From positions 40,770 through 83,951 of the forward strand of contig JABGRG010000004.1 of NCBI GenBank assembly GCA_018648445.1: a stretch of DNA of 43,182 nt, given 5' to 3'. This DNA is from Rhodospirillales bacterium (GTDB lineage: Bacteria > Pseudomonadota > Alphaproteobacteria > Rhodospirillales_A > JACZKS01). This document shows positions 7,939-15,959 of the stretch, in pieces. A program made the position numbers and the translations under genes. Within the stretch, counting starts at the first letter, position 1; each line of letters begins with the position of its first letter. The notes under the pieces were generated by a model. It was not told the origin of the DNA. It saw nothing but the letters and a program-made list of their open reading frames with translations, and made no database searches.

Positions 7939-9213
7939 ATGGCGCGCAAAAAAAATGCCGATCAAAAACCCGAAGACAAAGTCCGCGAACAATACGAGGT
8001 TTATCCGTACCCGCCGCGCGATCCGCGCGACGAGGCCAAACGGCTGCACGAAGGGTCGCCCAGCTATCTTTTGGAACTCAACCATTACATCTTCGGTGGA
8101 CGGCGTGACTTTTCGAAGCCATTCAAGGCTCTGGTCGCGGGTGGCGGCACCGGTGACGCAGCGGTTTTTCTGGCCCAGCAACTGGCCGATATCGGATGCC
8201 CGGCGGAGGTCACCTATATCGATCTGTCCGAAAGCAGCCGTAAAATCGCCGAAGCCCGGGTGCAGGCGCGCAAACTGACCAACGTTACCTTCCACCAACT
8301 CTCCATTCTGGATTTGCCCGGCTCGGGTTTGGGTCCTTTCGATTACATCGATTGCTGCGGCGTGCTTCATCATCTAGAAGACCCGGCCGCCGGGCTGCAG
8401 GCGTTGGCCAGTGTTCTGGCCGAGGATGGCGGCATCGGGTTCATGCTGTATGGCGAACTGGGGCGCACCGGTGTCTATCCGGTGCAGGATATGATGCACA
8501 TGCTTACGCCTGAGGACTCGCCGCCCGAAAAGGTGAGCATGGCGCGCAGGCTTATAGCGCAGCTTCCGCCCTCTAACTGGCTAAAGCGCAATCCCAGAAT
8601 TCAGGACCATCTGGAAGGGGACGACGCGAAGCTGTTCGATCTTTTGCTGCACAGCCGGGACCGGGCGTACAAGGTATCCGAAATCGGGGCGCTAATGGAG
8701 GATGGCGGGTTTCGCGTCACCACCTTTATCGCGCCCGTTGTTTACAATCCGGTCTTTTATATCAACGATCCGGTGTTGCTGGCGCGCCTGAAGGAACTGG
8801 AGCAAATCGAAGCATGGGCGTTTGCCGAGCTGCTGTGCGGCAACATTTCCAAGCATGTCTTTTATGTGACGCGGCAGTCGAACAAGGCGGCGTGCGTGGC
8901 CGACCCAAATGATGACCGGGCAATCCCCGTATTTCGCAACGCCGACGTCGCATCACTGGCCGAAAAAGCCAAGGCCAAGGGAACGTATACCGCCAGCATC
9001 TACGGCATGAAGTTTAGCTTTCCCTCGCCGCCGATGGCCGCCGCCATCCTCACCCGCGTTGACGGTGTGCGCACCATCGCGGACATCCGGGCCGAGTTGC
9101 AGGAGATCAACCCTCAACTGTCCGATGCCGCCTTTGCCCAACAGTTCCTGGCGCTTTACGGGGCGCTCAATGGAATGAGCAATCTGTTTCTGAAGCTACC
9201 CGTCGACAAGTAG
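7939..9213 (+). CDS. Class I SAM-dependent methyltransferase with a C-terminal extra domain
   Basis: The 424-aa product starts with a basic segment and 'VREQYEVYPYPPRDPRDE', followed by a Rossmann-fold methyltransferase. Motif I is 'VAGGGTGDAA' (about residues 66-75), the acidic residue ending strand 2 is in 'YIDLSESS' (about 96), and 'CCGVLHHLEDPAAGL' matches the motif IV/post-motif region of small-molecule methyltransferases. Residues from about 300 to the end are beyond a normal class I domain. They look like a small alpha/beta or winged-helix-like module ('MAAAILTRVDGVRTIADIRAEL'), recalling helical regulatory modules such as PqqD-like folds. The substrate is unknown. It follows the MDR gene after 3 bases, and its end overlaps the convergent MFS gene by 18 bases. 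Confidence 0.85.
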   Translation: MARKKNADQKPEDKVREQYEVYPYPPRDPRDEAKRLHEGSPSYLLELNHYIFGGRRDFSKPFKALVAGGGTGDAAVFLAQQLADIGCPAEVTYIDLSESSRKIAEARVQARKLTNVTFHQLSILDLPGSGLGPFDYIDCCGVLHHLEDPAAGLQALASVLAEDGGIGFMLYGELGRTGVYPVQDMMHMLTPEDSPPEKVSMARRLIAQLPPSNWLKRNPRIQDHLEGDDAKLFDLLLHSRDRAYKVSEIGALMEDGGFRVTTFIAPVVYNPVFYINDPVLLARLKELEQIEAWAFAELLCGNISKHVFYVTRQSNKAACVADPNDDRAIPVFRNADVASLAEKAKAKGTYTASIYGMKFSFPSPPMAAAILTRVDGVRTIADIRAELQEINPQLSDAAFAQQFLALYGALNGMSNLFLKLPVDK

Positions 9214-10392
9214 GCGCACCGGGCGTTCGGCGATGGGCAAATGAATAAGAGCGGCGGCGAAGCCCAGAATGATGGACGCGATCCAGATGGTGTCGTAGGA
9301 CCCGGTCGCGTCGTACACAACCCCGCCCAGCCACACGCCCAGAAAGCTGCCCAACTGGTGGCCGAAAAAGACGATACCGAACAGGGTCGACAGGTAGCGG
9401 ACGCCAAAAATCTGACCGACCAGCCCGCTGGTCAGCGGCACCGTGCCCAGCCACAACAGCCCCAGCGCGGCGGCGAAGACATAGACGGTAATCTCCGATT
9501 TCGGCGCGACCAAAAACGCCGCGATGACCAGGGCGCGCAGAACATAAAGGGCGGCAAGCACGCGCTTTTTGGAATAGCGGCCCCCCAATGCGCCGCAGGC
9601 GAAGGTTCCGGCAATATTGAAAATGCCGATCAGCGCCAGCGCCATGGCCCCTGTCGCGGTCGGTAGGCCAAGATCCACCAGATAGGCGGGCAGGTGGACA
9701 GCGACGAACACCACCTGAAAGCCACAAACGAAAAATCCGGTGGTTAGATAAATAAATCCGCGATGGCCGCCCGCTTCCTTGAGGGCCTGGGCCAGGGATT
9801 GTGTTTCGGTTTGATGGCCCCGCTCTTCCTTGGGCCGACCCGCCACGGCCAGAGCCAACGGCACCATGAGGACCGAAAGAACCGCCATGGCGAAAAAAGC
9901 ACCGCTCCAGCCTTGCGCCGAAATCAGCGCCTGACCGACCGGGGCCATGGCGAACTGGCCGAAGGACCCGCCGGCGCTGACGACACCCAGGGCCATGCTT
10001 CGTGTTTCTTGCGGAACCGCGCGGGCAACCGCGCCCAGCACCACGGAAAACCCAGTGGCCGCCATGGCGAGGCCGATCAACACCCCGCCGCCCAGTTGCA
10101 GGCCCGCGATGTCGGTCATATTGGCCATCACCAGAAGACCGGCGGCATAAACCAAAGCCCCGGCGGCAATCACGCGGGCCGCGCCGAACTTGTCGGCGAT
10201 CATTCCGGTCAGCGGCTGGAAAGCGCCCCACAACAGATTTTGCACGGCCATGGCCAGCGCGAAGCCTTCGCGCCCGATCCCCAGTTCCCCCGTTACCGGC
10301 GTCATAAACAGTCCGAAGGTCTGGCGGATGCCCATGGCGAGGCTCAAAATCAGCCCGCCGCAAACGATGATAATGGTCGTTTTTTTCGTCAT
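9196..10392 (-). CDS. Major facilitator superfamily (MFS) transporter
   Basis: The 398-aa inner-membrane protein has about twelve hydrophobic segments in two sixes, with the MFS loop 2-3 signature in 'GMIADKFGAARVI' (about residues 62-75) and a central cytoplasmic loop near 195-215. It opens 'MTKKTTIIIVCGGLILSLAMGIRQTFGLFMTPV', the pattern of monocarboxylate- or oxalate/formate-type MFS carriers ('GxRQxFGxFxxP'); substrate is inference. The ATG at 10392 overlaps the TGA of the upstream EamA gene as ATGA, so translation is probably coupled and the two transporters form an operon. AAAGGA stands five bases before the start. The open frame continues far upstream but the sequence there is antisense to the EamA gene. 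Confidence 0.88.
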   Translation of the reverse strand: MTKKTTIIIVCGGLILSLAMGIRQTFGLFMTPVTGELGIGREGFALAMAVQNLLWGAFQPLTGMIADKFGAARVIAAGALVYAAGLLVMANMTDIAGLQLGGGVLIGLAMAATGFSVVLGAVARAVPQETRSMALGVVSAGGSFGQFAMAPVGQALISAQGWSGAFFAMAVLSVLMVPLALAVAGRPKEERGHQTETQSLAQALKEAGGHRGFIYLTTGFFVCGFQVVFVAVHLPAYLVDLGLPTATGAMALALIGIFNIAGTFACGALGGRYSKKRVLAALYVLRALVIAAFLVAPKSEITVYVFAAALGLLWLGTVPLTSGLVGQIFGVRYLSTLFGIVFFGHQLGSFLGVWLGGVVYDATGSYDTIWIASIILGFAAALIHLPIAERPVRLLVDG

Positions 10393-11261
10393 TTTCCTTT
10401 GGCCAGCACCAGAACGTTGCCGCCCAGAACCAGCGCCACTCCGGCCATGGCTGCCCCGGTCCACATGAAGCCCTCGAACATGGTCGACAAGGCCAGTGCG
10501 ACGATGGGGAACAGCACCGCCGAGTACGAAGCGCGGTCCGGCCCGATGCGCCCCAATAAGGTTATGTAGGACCAAAAAGCGATCACGGTGGCAAAAACCG
10601 CCAAATATATCAGCGAGCCCACATACCCCACGGACATATCGAAATTGAACGGCCGTCCTGCAAGAAGGCTGAAAAGAGTGATGAAGGCGAATCCGTAAGC
10701 CATGCTGTAGGCGTTGTTTTGCAGAACGGGAATGCCAGCCCGCTGATTGCGCGCGCTGGTCAGCATTCCCATGGTCGCCGAAAAGGTTCCGGCCAGGGAA
10801 AGGACGAGACCCAGCGTTCCGGTTTGCGAAAGGTCGAAGGCGCTGATTTCCGGCCAAAAGACCAGCGAAATTCCGGCCATGCCGATGATCGCGCCGACGG
10901 CGACTCGGGGCCGGATGGGAAACCCGAACAGCAACGCGCCGACGATAATGGTCATGATCGTCACCGATGAAAAGGCCACGGCGACCAGCCCGCTGGTCAG
11001 ATACTGGGAACCCAGGTAGATCAGGACGTAATTCGTGCAAAAAAGGAAAAGCCCCTGCACGGCCATGAAGGCATGCTCGCGTGCCGTGAACCGCATGGCC
11101 CGGCGCGTCGCCATACAGAACACCACCATGATAAGGGCGGCCAAGGCGAACCGGTAGACAACCGAAATCTCGGGCGCGACGACGCCCAATTGGAACTTGA
11201 TGGCAAGCCAGCTCGTGCCCCAGAAAAAGACGGTCACGACATATAGAAGAAGATTGGTCAT
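10389..11261 (-). CDS. EamA-type (DMT superfamily) transporter
   Basis: The 290-aa protein has ten hydrophobic helices arranged as two EamA repeats (about residues 5-135 and 148-285). It opens with 'FFWGTSWLAIKFQLG', the typical first helix of RhaT/EamA exporters, and repeats 'LIYLGSQYLTSGLVAVAFSSVTIMTIIVGALLF'-type composition in helices 3-5. These proteins export metabolites such as amino acids; the substrate here is not identifiable. It precedes the MFS gene with a 4-base ATGA overlap. A weak GGA-rich ribosome site lies before the ATG at 11261. It is divergent from another EamA gene starting at 11383, so two paralogous exporters share one intergenic promoter region. Confidence 0.9.
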   Translation of the reverse strand: MTNLLLYVVTVFFWGTSWLAIKFQLGVVAPEISVVYRFALAALIMVVFCMATRRAMRFTAREHAFMAVQGLFLFCTNYVLIYLGSQYLTSGLVAVAFSSVTIMTIIVGALLFGFPIRPRVAVGAIIGMAGISLVFWPEISAFDLSQTGTLGLVLSLAGTFSATMGMLTSARNQRAGIPVLQNNAYSMAYGFAFITLFSLLAGRPFNFDMSVGYVGSLIYLAVFATVIAFWSYITLLGRIGPDRASYSAVLFPIVALALSTMFEGFMWTGAAMAGVALVLGGNVLVLAKGK

Positions 11262-11382
11262 GGAATTTCCGAAAGGGTAGGCGTCGGGCCATGCGGTTCA
11301 TGGCGCGCGCAGTATGAAGTCATCTTGGGTCTAATGGAAGGCCGCTGGCGTTTTGATGGGCGGCTCCCTATGCTTCCGGCCC

Positions 11383-12279
11383 ATGCCGCTCCTGCAAACC
11401 ATCAGTACCCGATTCGCGCGAATTCCGGCCCCGGTGCGCGGTGCCATATGGATGGTCATCTCGTGTTTTTTGTTCAGCCTGATGTCCGTCATTCTACGCA
11501 AGGTAACGGCTGAATTTCATCCCTTCCTGGTGACCTTCTGGCGCAACGTGTTTTGCCTGATGTTTTTGACGCCGTGGGTGCTCCGGGACGGCATCGAAAA
11601 TCTGCGCACGCGGCGCATCGGCCTTCATGCGGTTCGCGCCGTGAGCGGCCTCGCCGCCCTGATCACCTGGATCACGGCGCTTTCCCTGATGCCCATCGCC
11701 GAAGTCACGGCCCTTGGTTTCACGACGCCCCTGTTTGTCACCGTGGGGGCCGCGATCATTCTGCGCGAGGCTGTGGGAATGCGGCGGTGGCTGGCCGTGG
11801 CGGTTGGTTTCGGCGGAGCGATGATTATTCTTCGGCCCGGGGTCGAAACAGTCTCACCGGCGGCGCTGGTAGCACTGGGCGCTGCGGCCTTCATGGCGTC
11901 ATCATTTATTTTGGTGAAAAAGTTGTCGGCAACGGAAACGCCGATGACCATCGTTTTCTATATGGCACTGATCATGTTGCCGCTGTCGGCGGTGCTGGCG
12001 GCGTTCCAGTGGACAATGCCGCCACCCCACTTGTGGCCCTGGCTGATCGGCATCGGCGTTCTGGCGACCATCGTGCAGATGGCCATGACCAAGGCCTTTT
12101 CGATCGCCGACGTGACCGCGGTGATGCCGTTCGATTTCACCAAACTGATCTTTGCCGCGTTTCTGGGCTTCGTCTTTTTCGCTGAAATACCGGGAATATG
12201 GACATGGGCCGGGGCCGCCGTCATTTTTTCGGCGACGGTTTACACGGTTCGGCGGGAAGCGCGGCGATCCGGTCAATAA
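11383..12279 (+). CDS. EamA-type (DMT superfamily) transporter
   Basis: From the ATG at 11383 the product is 298 aa with ten predicted membrane helices in two EamA repeats. Recognisable DMT segments are '[10 protein letters not shown]'-like '[14 protein letters not shown]' after helix 2 and '[33 protein letters not shown]' in helices 3-5, with the second repeat ending in '[15 protein letters not shown]'. The helix 3-4 pattern matches the YdcZ/RarD-like 'SAM or drug/metabolite' group but gives no substrate. Upstream in-frame starts (TTG 11353, ATG 11356) would add ten or nine residues of poor quality. Its last 59 bases overlap the end of the convergent pterin dehydratase gene. Confidence 0.88.
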   Translation: MPLLQTISTRFARIPAPVRGAIWMVISCFLFSLMSVILRKVTAEFHPFLVTFWRNVFCLMFLTPWVLRDGIENLRTRRIGLHAVRAVSGLAALITWITALSLMPIAEVTALGFTTPLFVTVGAAIILREAVGMRRWLAVAVGFGGAMIILRPGVETVSPAALVALGAAAFMASSFILVKKLSATETPMTIVFYMALIMLPLSAVLAAFQWTMPPPHLWPWLIGIGVLATIVQMAMTKAFSIADVTAVMPFDFTKLIFAAFLGFVFFAEIPGIWTWAGAAVIFSATVYTVRREARRSGQ

Positions 12280-12547
12280 ATTCCGCCAGTTGGATGTCGC
12301 GCGTTGTTACGCCGCCCGCCGCATGGGTCGTCAGCGCGATTTCGACGCGACCGTATACGTTTAGCCATTCGGGGTGGTGATCCATCTTTTCGGCACCCTC
12401 GGCGACCCGGGTCATGAAGGCGAAGGCGGCATTGAAACCGCCGAATCGAAAGCTTTTTTCGATGGCGTCGCGGGTGCGCGAATCGGTCCAACCGTCTAGC
12501 CCGGCGATGGCGTCCCGGCGCGTCTGACCCACCAATTTCTTGACCAT
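12221..12547 (-). CDS. 4a-hydroxytetrahydrobiopterin (pterin-4-alpha-carbinolamine) dehydratase
   Basis: This 108-aa cytosolic enzyme dehydrates 4a-carbinolamine pterin, recycling the cofactor of aromatic amino-acid hydroxylases. The family motif is complete: '[37 protein letters not shown]' is broken here by residue positions 52-88 and contains the catalytic histidines His57, His58 and His75. Length matches the family. No phenylalanine hydroxylase is in the window, so its partner lies elsewhere or it serves molybdopterin or folate metabolism as proposed for stand-alone copies. The C-terminal coding region overlaps the convergent EamA gene by 59 bases, which is unusually long and constrains both C-termini. 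Confidence 0.94.
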   Translation of the reverse strand: MVKKLVGQTRRDAIAGLDGWTDSRTRDAIEKSFRFGGFNAAFAFMTRVAEGAEKMDHHPEWLNVYGRVEIALTTHAAGGVTTRDIQLAEFIDRIAALPAEPCKPSPKK

Positions 12548-12625
12548 TTCATGTTCTTTTCATCACCCTCTGATCGCCAGATGGGTTGGCTTGGCCAACG
12601 GTTCAAGGCGGGTTATTGTCGTTGC

Positions 12626-13024
12626 ATGACACCCAGGTTCACCCAACCGCCCGGTCTGGCCGATATCGAAGTGATCGCGCGCGCCGCCCTGGCCAGCATC
12701 CCAGCCGAACTTCGCCGGTTCGTTACCGATGTGGTGATCCGGGTGGAGGAATTTCCCGACGCCGAAACCATGGATGAAATGGACCTGGAAAGCCCCTTCG
12801 ACCTGCTCGGATTATACCGGGGCGTTTCGCTGGACCGCCAAAGTGTTTCGGAAACGCGGGCCGAACTCGACATGATCTTTTTGTACCGCGGGCCCATTCT
12901 GGATTACTGGTGCGAAACCGGCGAGGACCTGACCCATGTCGTCCGCCACGTCCTGATTCACGAAATCGGACATCACTTCGGGCTTAGCGACGAGGATATG
13001 GAACAAATCGAGGCGCAGCACTGA
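12626..13024 (+). CDS. Small zincin-like metallopeptidase (PF06262 type)
   Basis: The 132-aa product matches the minimal zincin family formerly called DUF1025. The zinc site is H112-E-I-G-H116 with a downstream Asp122 ('HEIGHHFGLSDEDM'), and the 'LLGLYRGVSL' segment precedes it, as in the family. It has no signal peptide, so it is probably cytosolic; substrates for the family are not established. The start at 12626 gives the family N-terminus; an upstream in-frame start at 12551 would add 25 residues that resemble no domain and overlap the divergent dehydratase promoter. The ribosome site is weak. Confidence 0.88.
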   Translation: MTPRFTQPPGLADIEVIARAALASIPAELRRFVTDVVIRVEEFPDAETMDEMDLESPFDLLGLYRGVSLDRQSVSETRAELDMIFLYRGPILDYWCETGEDLTHVVRHVLIHEIGHHFGLSDEDMEQIEAQH

Positions 13025-13060
13025 GCGGCCTCATGCGGGCCATGGTTCCTGGTCTTACGC

Positions 13061-13264
13061 CTACGCCACGGAATGGCAGGTTTCGAAGTTCGAGCGGTCG
13101 TTTTCTTCCTCAAACAAGATCATGAATTTCTTGGTGACGCCGTCCCCCGCGACGCTGGCCGGTAACAAATCCCACTGACCTTCACAATTGGCCTGCAGCC
13201 ACGTTGCGACTTCGCCCGATGGCGCCGTGCTACTAAAGATCGTTCCGCAGTACAGCTTGCCCAT
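13061..13264 (-). CDS. Small hypothetical protein (67 aa)
   Basis: I do not recognise this protein. It encodes a soluble 67-residue product beginning 'MGKLYCGTIFSS', with cysteines at residues 6, 27 and 63 and an acidic middle ('LFEEENDRSN'). A good ribosome site (AGGAG, ten bases before the ATG) and lack of any competing gene support it being real. It may be a small alpha/beta protein; two or three cysteines could bind metal or form a disulphide, but this is speculation. It is transcribed in the same direction as the gene ending at 13457, about 190 bases downstream of it. Confidence 0.6.
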   Translation of the reverse strand: MGKLYCGTIFSSTAPSGEVATWLQANCEGQWDLLPASVAGDGVTKKFMILFEEENDRSNFETCHSVA

Positions 13265-13387
13265 TTATGCGTCTCTCCTGACCGGCGGATGAACCAAAAG
13301 GTCGATACAGCACAAATCCATTCGAGGTTACTGCCCACAATTTCTTCTCAAAATGTATGGGAAAACGACGTAATTCCAAATGCGGGA

Positions 13388-13409
13388 TTTCCCTAATAGA
13401 TCAGGGAAA
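13388..13409. promoter_or_regulatory. Perfect 7-bp hairpin or operator
   Basis: TTTCCCT and AGGGAAA form a perfect inverted repeat around an 8-base loop. It lies downstream of the reverse-strand gene ending at 13457 and upstream of the reverse-strand gene starting at 13264. With no T-run after it, it is a poor intrinsic terminator; it might instead be an operator for the small gene. Confidence 0.35.
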
Positions 13410-13456
13410 ATTCCGAATCGCGGAAGGGTCTATTTCAAATTTGCCCACAGGTGGGG

Positions 13457-13879
13457 TTAATTTGCGGCGCTGATTCCTGCCGCCGGACTGGGAAGCGGGA
13501 TTTCATCCAACCAGTCTTGTGCCTCGGCGATAGACCGGAAGGTCCTGAACTGACGCGACACCTTTTCATCGACCATCGCTTCATACATCCTCGCGACGCC
13601 GAAACTGGCGTCGTTCGAGGCGACGAGCGCATGGCGTCCCGTCCGTGCGCGGGCACGTCCCGACACTTCGGTTGTCGCCGCGACGCTATTCATCTTCTCG
13701 TAGTCGATATTCATGCGTTCGACGGCTGTCAAACCCACCAGGGTTCTGTAGTGCTCGCCCCAGTCGCCGTCCCGATAAAGGGACCGGGTGCATTCGATCA
13801 CCTCCGAGGATTCAAGAACGCCCCACGCTTCAAGGATAATGAGCTGGTTCTCGTGATCGATCTTGAAGGACATTGGCAT
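13457..13879 (-). CDS. STAS/SpoIIAA-like domain protein
   Basis: The 140-aa product has the alternating strand-helix pattern of SpoIIAA/STAS-like single-domain proteins: a first strand pair 'KIDHENQLIILEAWGVLESSEVIECTRSLY', then 'YRTLVGLTAVERMN' and a later strand 'GRHALVASNDASFGVARMYEAM'. The closing 'FRSIAEAQDWL' is typical of this group. It is cytosolic, and no phosphorylatable serine is assigned. The start at 13879 is supported by GGAG five bases upstream; an in-frame start at 13954 would add 25 residues without a ribosome site. The function is unknown; the assignment rests on pattern resemblance and no catalytic motif is visible. Confidence 0.65.
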   Translation of the reverse strand: MPMSFKIDHENQLIILEAWGVLESSEVIECTRSLYRDGDWGEHYRTLVGLTAVERMNIDYEKMNSVAATTEVSGRARARTGRHALVASNDASFGVARMYEAMVDEKVSRQFRTFRSIAEAQDWLDEIPLPSPAAGISAAN

Positions 13880-14072
13880 AATGGCTCCGCTCTTCGAAGC
13901 GGTCGATCGCAGCGGCGCTGAATTCGCTTCGAAATCGTGCGCGAGAACAGCCACAATAATATTTAGAGAAAACCCTTTATCGAATGCGCGAAATTAGGCG
14001 CGTCTTTTTTTCCAGCCTGTGACGGGCGTCACATCCACCAATAAAAATGGCCCGGCAACAATTCGCGCCGAA

Positions 14073-14107
14073 CCAGAAAAAAGCCGGAAAAAAACCCGGA
14101 AAAAAAA
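14073..14107 (-). terminator. T-rich terminator after tRNA-Ala
   Basis: Immediately after the CCA end of the tRNA, the transcribed strand has three runs of six to eight T residues. They are separated by CCGG sequences that can pair as a short stem. This is the expected position and composition for a tRNA terminator, although the stem is only 4 bp. Confidence 0.5.
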
Positions 14108-14183
14108 TGGTGGAGCCGAGGAGAATCGAACTCCTGGCCTCGACATTGCGAACGTCGCGCTCTCCCAACTGAGCTACGGCCCC
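14108..14183 (-). tRNA. tRNA-Ala(CGC)
   Basis: The reverse strand folds as a complete 76-base tRNA with encoded CCA. The acceptor arm is GGGGCCG/CGGCTCC with one G-T pair, the D-arm is GCTC...GAGC, and the T-arm contains GTTCGATTC. The anticodon stem CGACG/TGTCG encloses TTCGCAA, giving anticodon CGC for alanine codon GCG. Confidence 0.95.
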
Positions 14184-14349
14184 ACACGTGCACCCGGCGC
14201 TTGACCGGGAACGGGCCGGATAATGTGTATGAACGCCGCCCTTGTCAAGGGTTCTGGGCCGCCCGACATACGCATTTGCGCCGAGCTTGCGCGCGGGCGG
14301 GCGGAACGTTAGTTTACCGACCGAATTTCGATTGCGGGAAAGCGGTGTC

Positions 14350-14652
14350 ATGAGCGTGATTATGGAACCTTTGTTGTGGCTGGTTATTACCGTCATCGAT
14401 CTTTACACGTGGGTGGTGATCGCCAGCGTTGTTCTGAGCTGGCTGACGGCCTTTAGCATCATCAACACACAAAACCGGGTGGTCTATCTGATCGGCGATG
14501 TGGTCTACCGGCTGACCGAACCGGCGCTTCGCCCCATCCGCAGAATCCTGCCCGATCTGGGCGGCATTGATCTTTCACCGGTGGTGCTGCTGCTGGGAAT
14601 AATTTTCCTCAAGCAAATCGTCATCCGTCTCGCGTATCAGATAGGTGGCTGA
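14350..14652 (+). CDS. YggT family membrane protein
   Basis: The 100-aa protein has two hydrophobic regions (about residues 6-29 and 73-93) flanking the conserved YggT segment 'VLSWL...NRVVYLIGDVVYRLTEPALRPIRRILPDLGGIDLSPVVLLL', given here only in part. YggT proteins are inner-membrane proteins implicated in osmotic shock tolerance and potassium homeostasis and often sit next to the DUF167 gene, as here. The ATG at 14350 is chosen because it opens just before the first helix; the upstream in-frame start at 14242 adds a segment unlike the family. It overlaps the next gene by 8 bases. Confidence 0.9.
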   Translation: MSVIMEPLLWLVITVIDLYTWVVIASVVLSWLTAFSIINTQNRVVYLIGDVVYRLTEPALRPIRRILPDLGGIDLSPVVLLLGIIFLKQIVIRLAYQIGG

Positions 14653-14974
14653 TAAGGGCGAATTTATCGGCGCGGTCGCGGGCGGCGTCGTATTAAAGGT
14701 GGTGGTCGCGCCCAAGGCGTCGCGCGAGGCCATCGAAGGATTGCGCGATCAGGCCAATGGCGGATGCGCGTTGCGGGTGGCGGTCAATGCCCCGCCCGAA
14801 GGCGGCAAGGCCAACGCCGCCGTGATCAAGCTGCTGGCCAAATCGTGGCGTCTGCCGAAGTCGGCGTTTTCGATCAGGGCCGGGGCCGCAGCGCGGCGCA
14901 AGACAGTATTTATTGAGGGCGACGCCAGTGAGCTGGCGCGCCACATAAAGCAATGGGTGGAACGATTGAAATGA
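14645..14974 (+). CDS. DUF167/YggU family protein
   Basis: The 109-aa product carries the DUF167 signature '[33 protein letters not shown]' (about residues 43-75), followed by '[16 protein letters not shown]'. Family members are small soluble alpha/beta proteins with no agreed biochemical role. The GTG start at 14645 lies inside the end of the YggT gene, and its stop overlaps the folD start as ATGA, indicating a translationally coupled three-gene operon. Confidence 0.92.
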   Translation: MADKGEFIGAVAGGVVLKVVVAPKASREAIEGLRDQANGGCALRVAVNAPPEGGKANAAVIKLLAKSWRLPKSAFSIRAGAAARRKTVFIEGDASELARHIKQWVERLK

Positions 14975-15870
14975 GCACTGCCAAGATCATCGACGGAAAG
15001 GAATTTGCCGCAGGCCTGCGCGGGCGGGTCGGCGTTGCGGTAACGGGCCTCAAACAAAAGCACGGCCTGACGCCGGGTCTGGCGGTGGTGCTGGTTGGCG
15101 AGGACCCGGCCAGCCAGATTTATGTGCGCAACAAAAACAAACAGACGGTCGAAGCCGGAATGCAGTCGTTCGAACACCGATTGGCTGACAACACCAGCCA
15201 GGATGAATTGCTGGCGGTGGTCGAAAAACTTAACGCGGACCCCGCCGTCCACGGCATTCTGGTTCAGCTTCCGCTGCCCGATCAGATCGATTCGGAAGCG
15301 GTACTGGCGGCCATTGATCCGGCCAAGGATGTGGACGGCTTTCACGCCGTTAACACCGGACGACTGTGGAGCGGAGCGACCAACGCCATGACGCCCTGCA
15401 CGCCGGTCGGCTGCCTGATGATGATTAAGGACCAGTTGGGCGAATTGAAGGGCAAGCGTGCGCTGGTTATCGGGCGTTCCAACATCGTCGGCAAACCCAT
15501 GGCGGCGTTGCTGCTGGCCGAGCATTGCACGGTCACGCTGGCCCACTCACGCACCGATGATTTGGCGGGCGAGGCCCGGCGCGCCGATATTCTGGTCGCC
15601 GCCGTGGGCCGCGCGCAGATGGTCAAGGGCGATTGGGTCAAGCCCGGCGCCTGCGTTATCGATGTTGGCATGAACCGCATTCCCGCCCCGGAAAAGGGCG
15701 AAGGCAAGATGCGTCTGGTCGGCGATGTTGATTTCGACGAGGTGTCCAAGGTGGCTGGTTCGATTACGCCGGTTCCCGGCGGCGTCGGCCCCATGACCAT
15801 CGCCTGCCTGCTGCGCAACACGGTGCTGGCGGCCTGCAACCAGGCTGGTGTGGCCGCGCCCGAACTTTGA
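14971..15870 (+). CDS. folD: FolD, methylenetetrahydrofolate dehydrogenase / methenyl-THF cyclohydrolase
   Basis: The 299-aa bifunctional enzyme interconverts 5,10-methylene-THF, 5,10-methenyl-THF and 10-formyl-THF in one-carbon metabolism. Visible family signatures are '[16 protein letters not shown]' with the catalytic lysine region (about residues 45-60), 'QLPLPDQID' (about 97), '[11 protein letters not shown]' (NADP-binding loop, about 165) and '[15 protein letters not shown]' near the C-terminus. Length is as expected. The ATG at 14971 overlaps the stop of the DUF167 gene, which fixes the start better than the upstream in-frame ATG at 14953. An inverted repeat follows 24 bases after the stop. 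Confidence 0.97.
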   Translation: MSTAKIIDGKEFAAGLRGRVGVAVTGLKQKHGLTPGLAVVLVGEDPASQIYVRNKNKQTVEAGMQSFEHRLADNTSQDELLAVVEKLNADPAVHGILVQLPLPDQIDSEAVLAAIDPAKDVDGFHAVNTGRLWSGATNAMTPCTPVGCLMMIKDQLGELKGKRALVIGRSNIVGKPMAALLLAEHCTVTLAHSRTDDLAGEARRADILVAAVGRAQMVKGDWVKPGACVIDVGMNRIPAPEKGEGKMRLVGDVDFDEVSKVAGSITPVPGGVGPMTIACLLRNTVLAACNQAGVAAPEL

Positions 15871-15893
15871 CGGGGCGACGAAAGGCACCTAGC

Positions 15894-15934
15894 TGTTCAT
15901 CACGTGAACGATAAAAGTGTTCACGTGATGAACA
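15894..15934. promoter_or_regulatory. Perfect 16-bp inverted repeat between folD and the NnrU gene
   Basis: TGTTCATCACGTGAAC at 15894-15909 and its exact reverse complement at 15919-15934 are separated by nine bases. Each arm also holds a TCACGTGA-like core, so the element contains internal symmetry. It lies 24 bases after folD and 26 bases before the NnrU start. It could be a strong RNA hairpin ending folD transcription (no T-run follows) or a two-site operator for the NnrU-family gene. Confidence 0.7.
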
Positions 15935-15959
15935 AGAGGACGCGAATACGAACCTTGCC

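Noticed and set aside
6304..8373. A very long reverse open frame (about 689 codons) that includes the TrmH-like gene
   Set aside because: Only its last 190 codons match the TrmH family. The rest is antisense to the MDR and methyltransferase genes, whose motifs are complete.
9196..11301. A 701-codon reverse open frame seeming to fuse upstream sequence to the MFS transporter
   Set aside because: The upstream half is an out-of-frame shadow of the EamA gene. The MFS protein has its own ATG, ribosome site and ATGA coupling.
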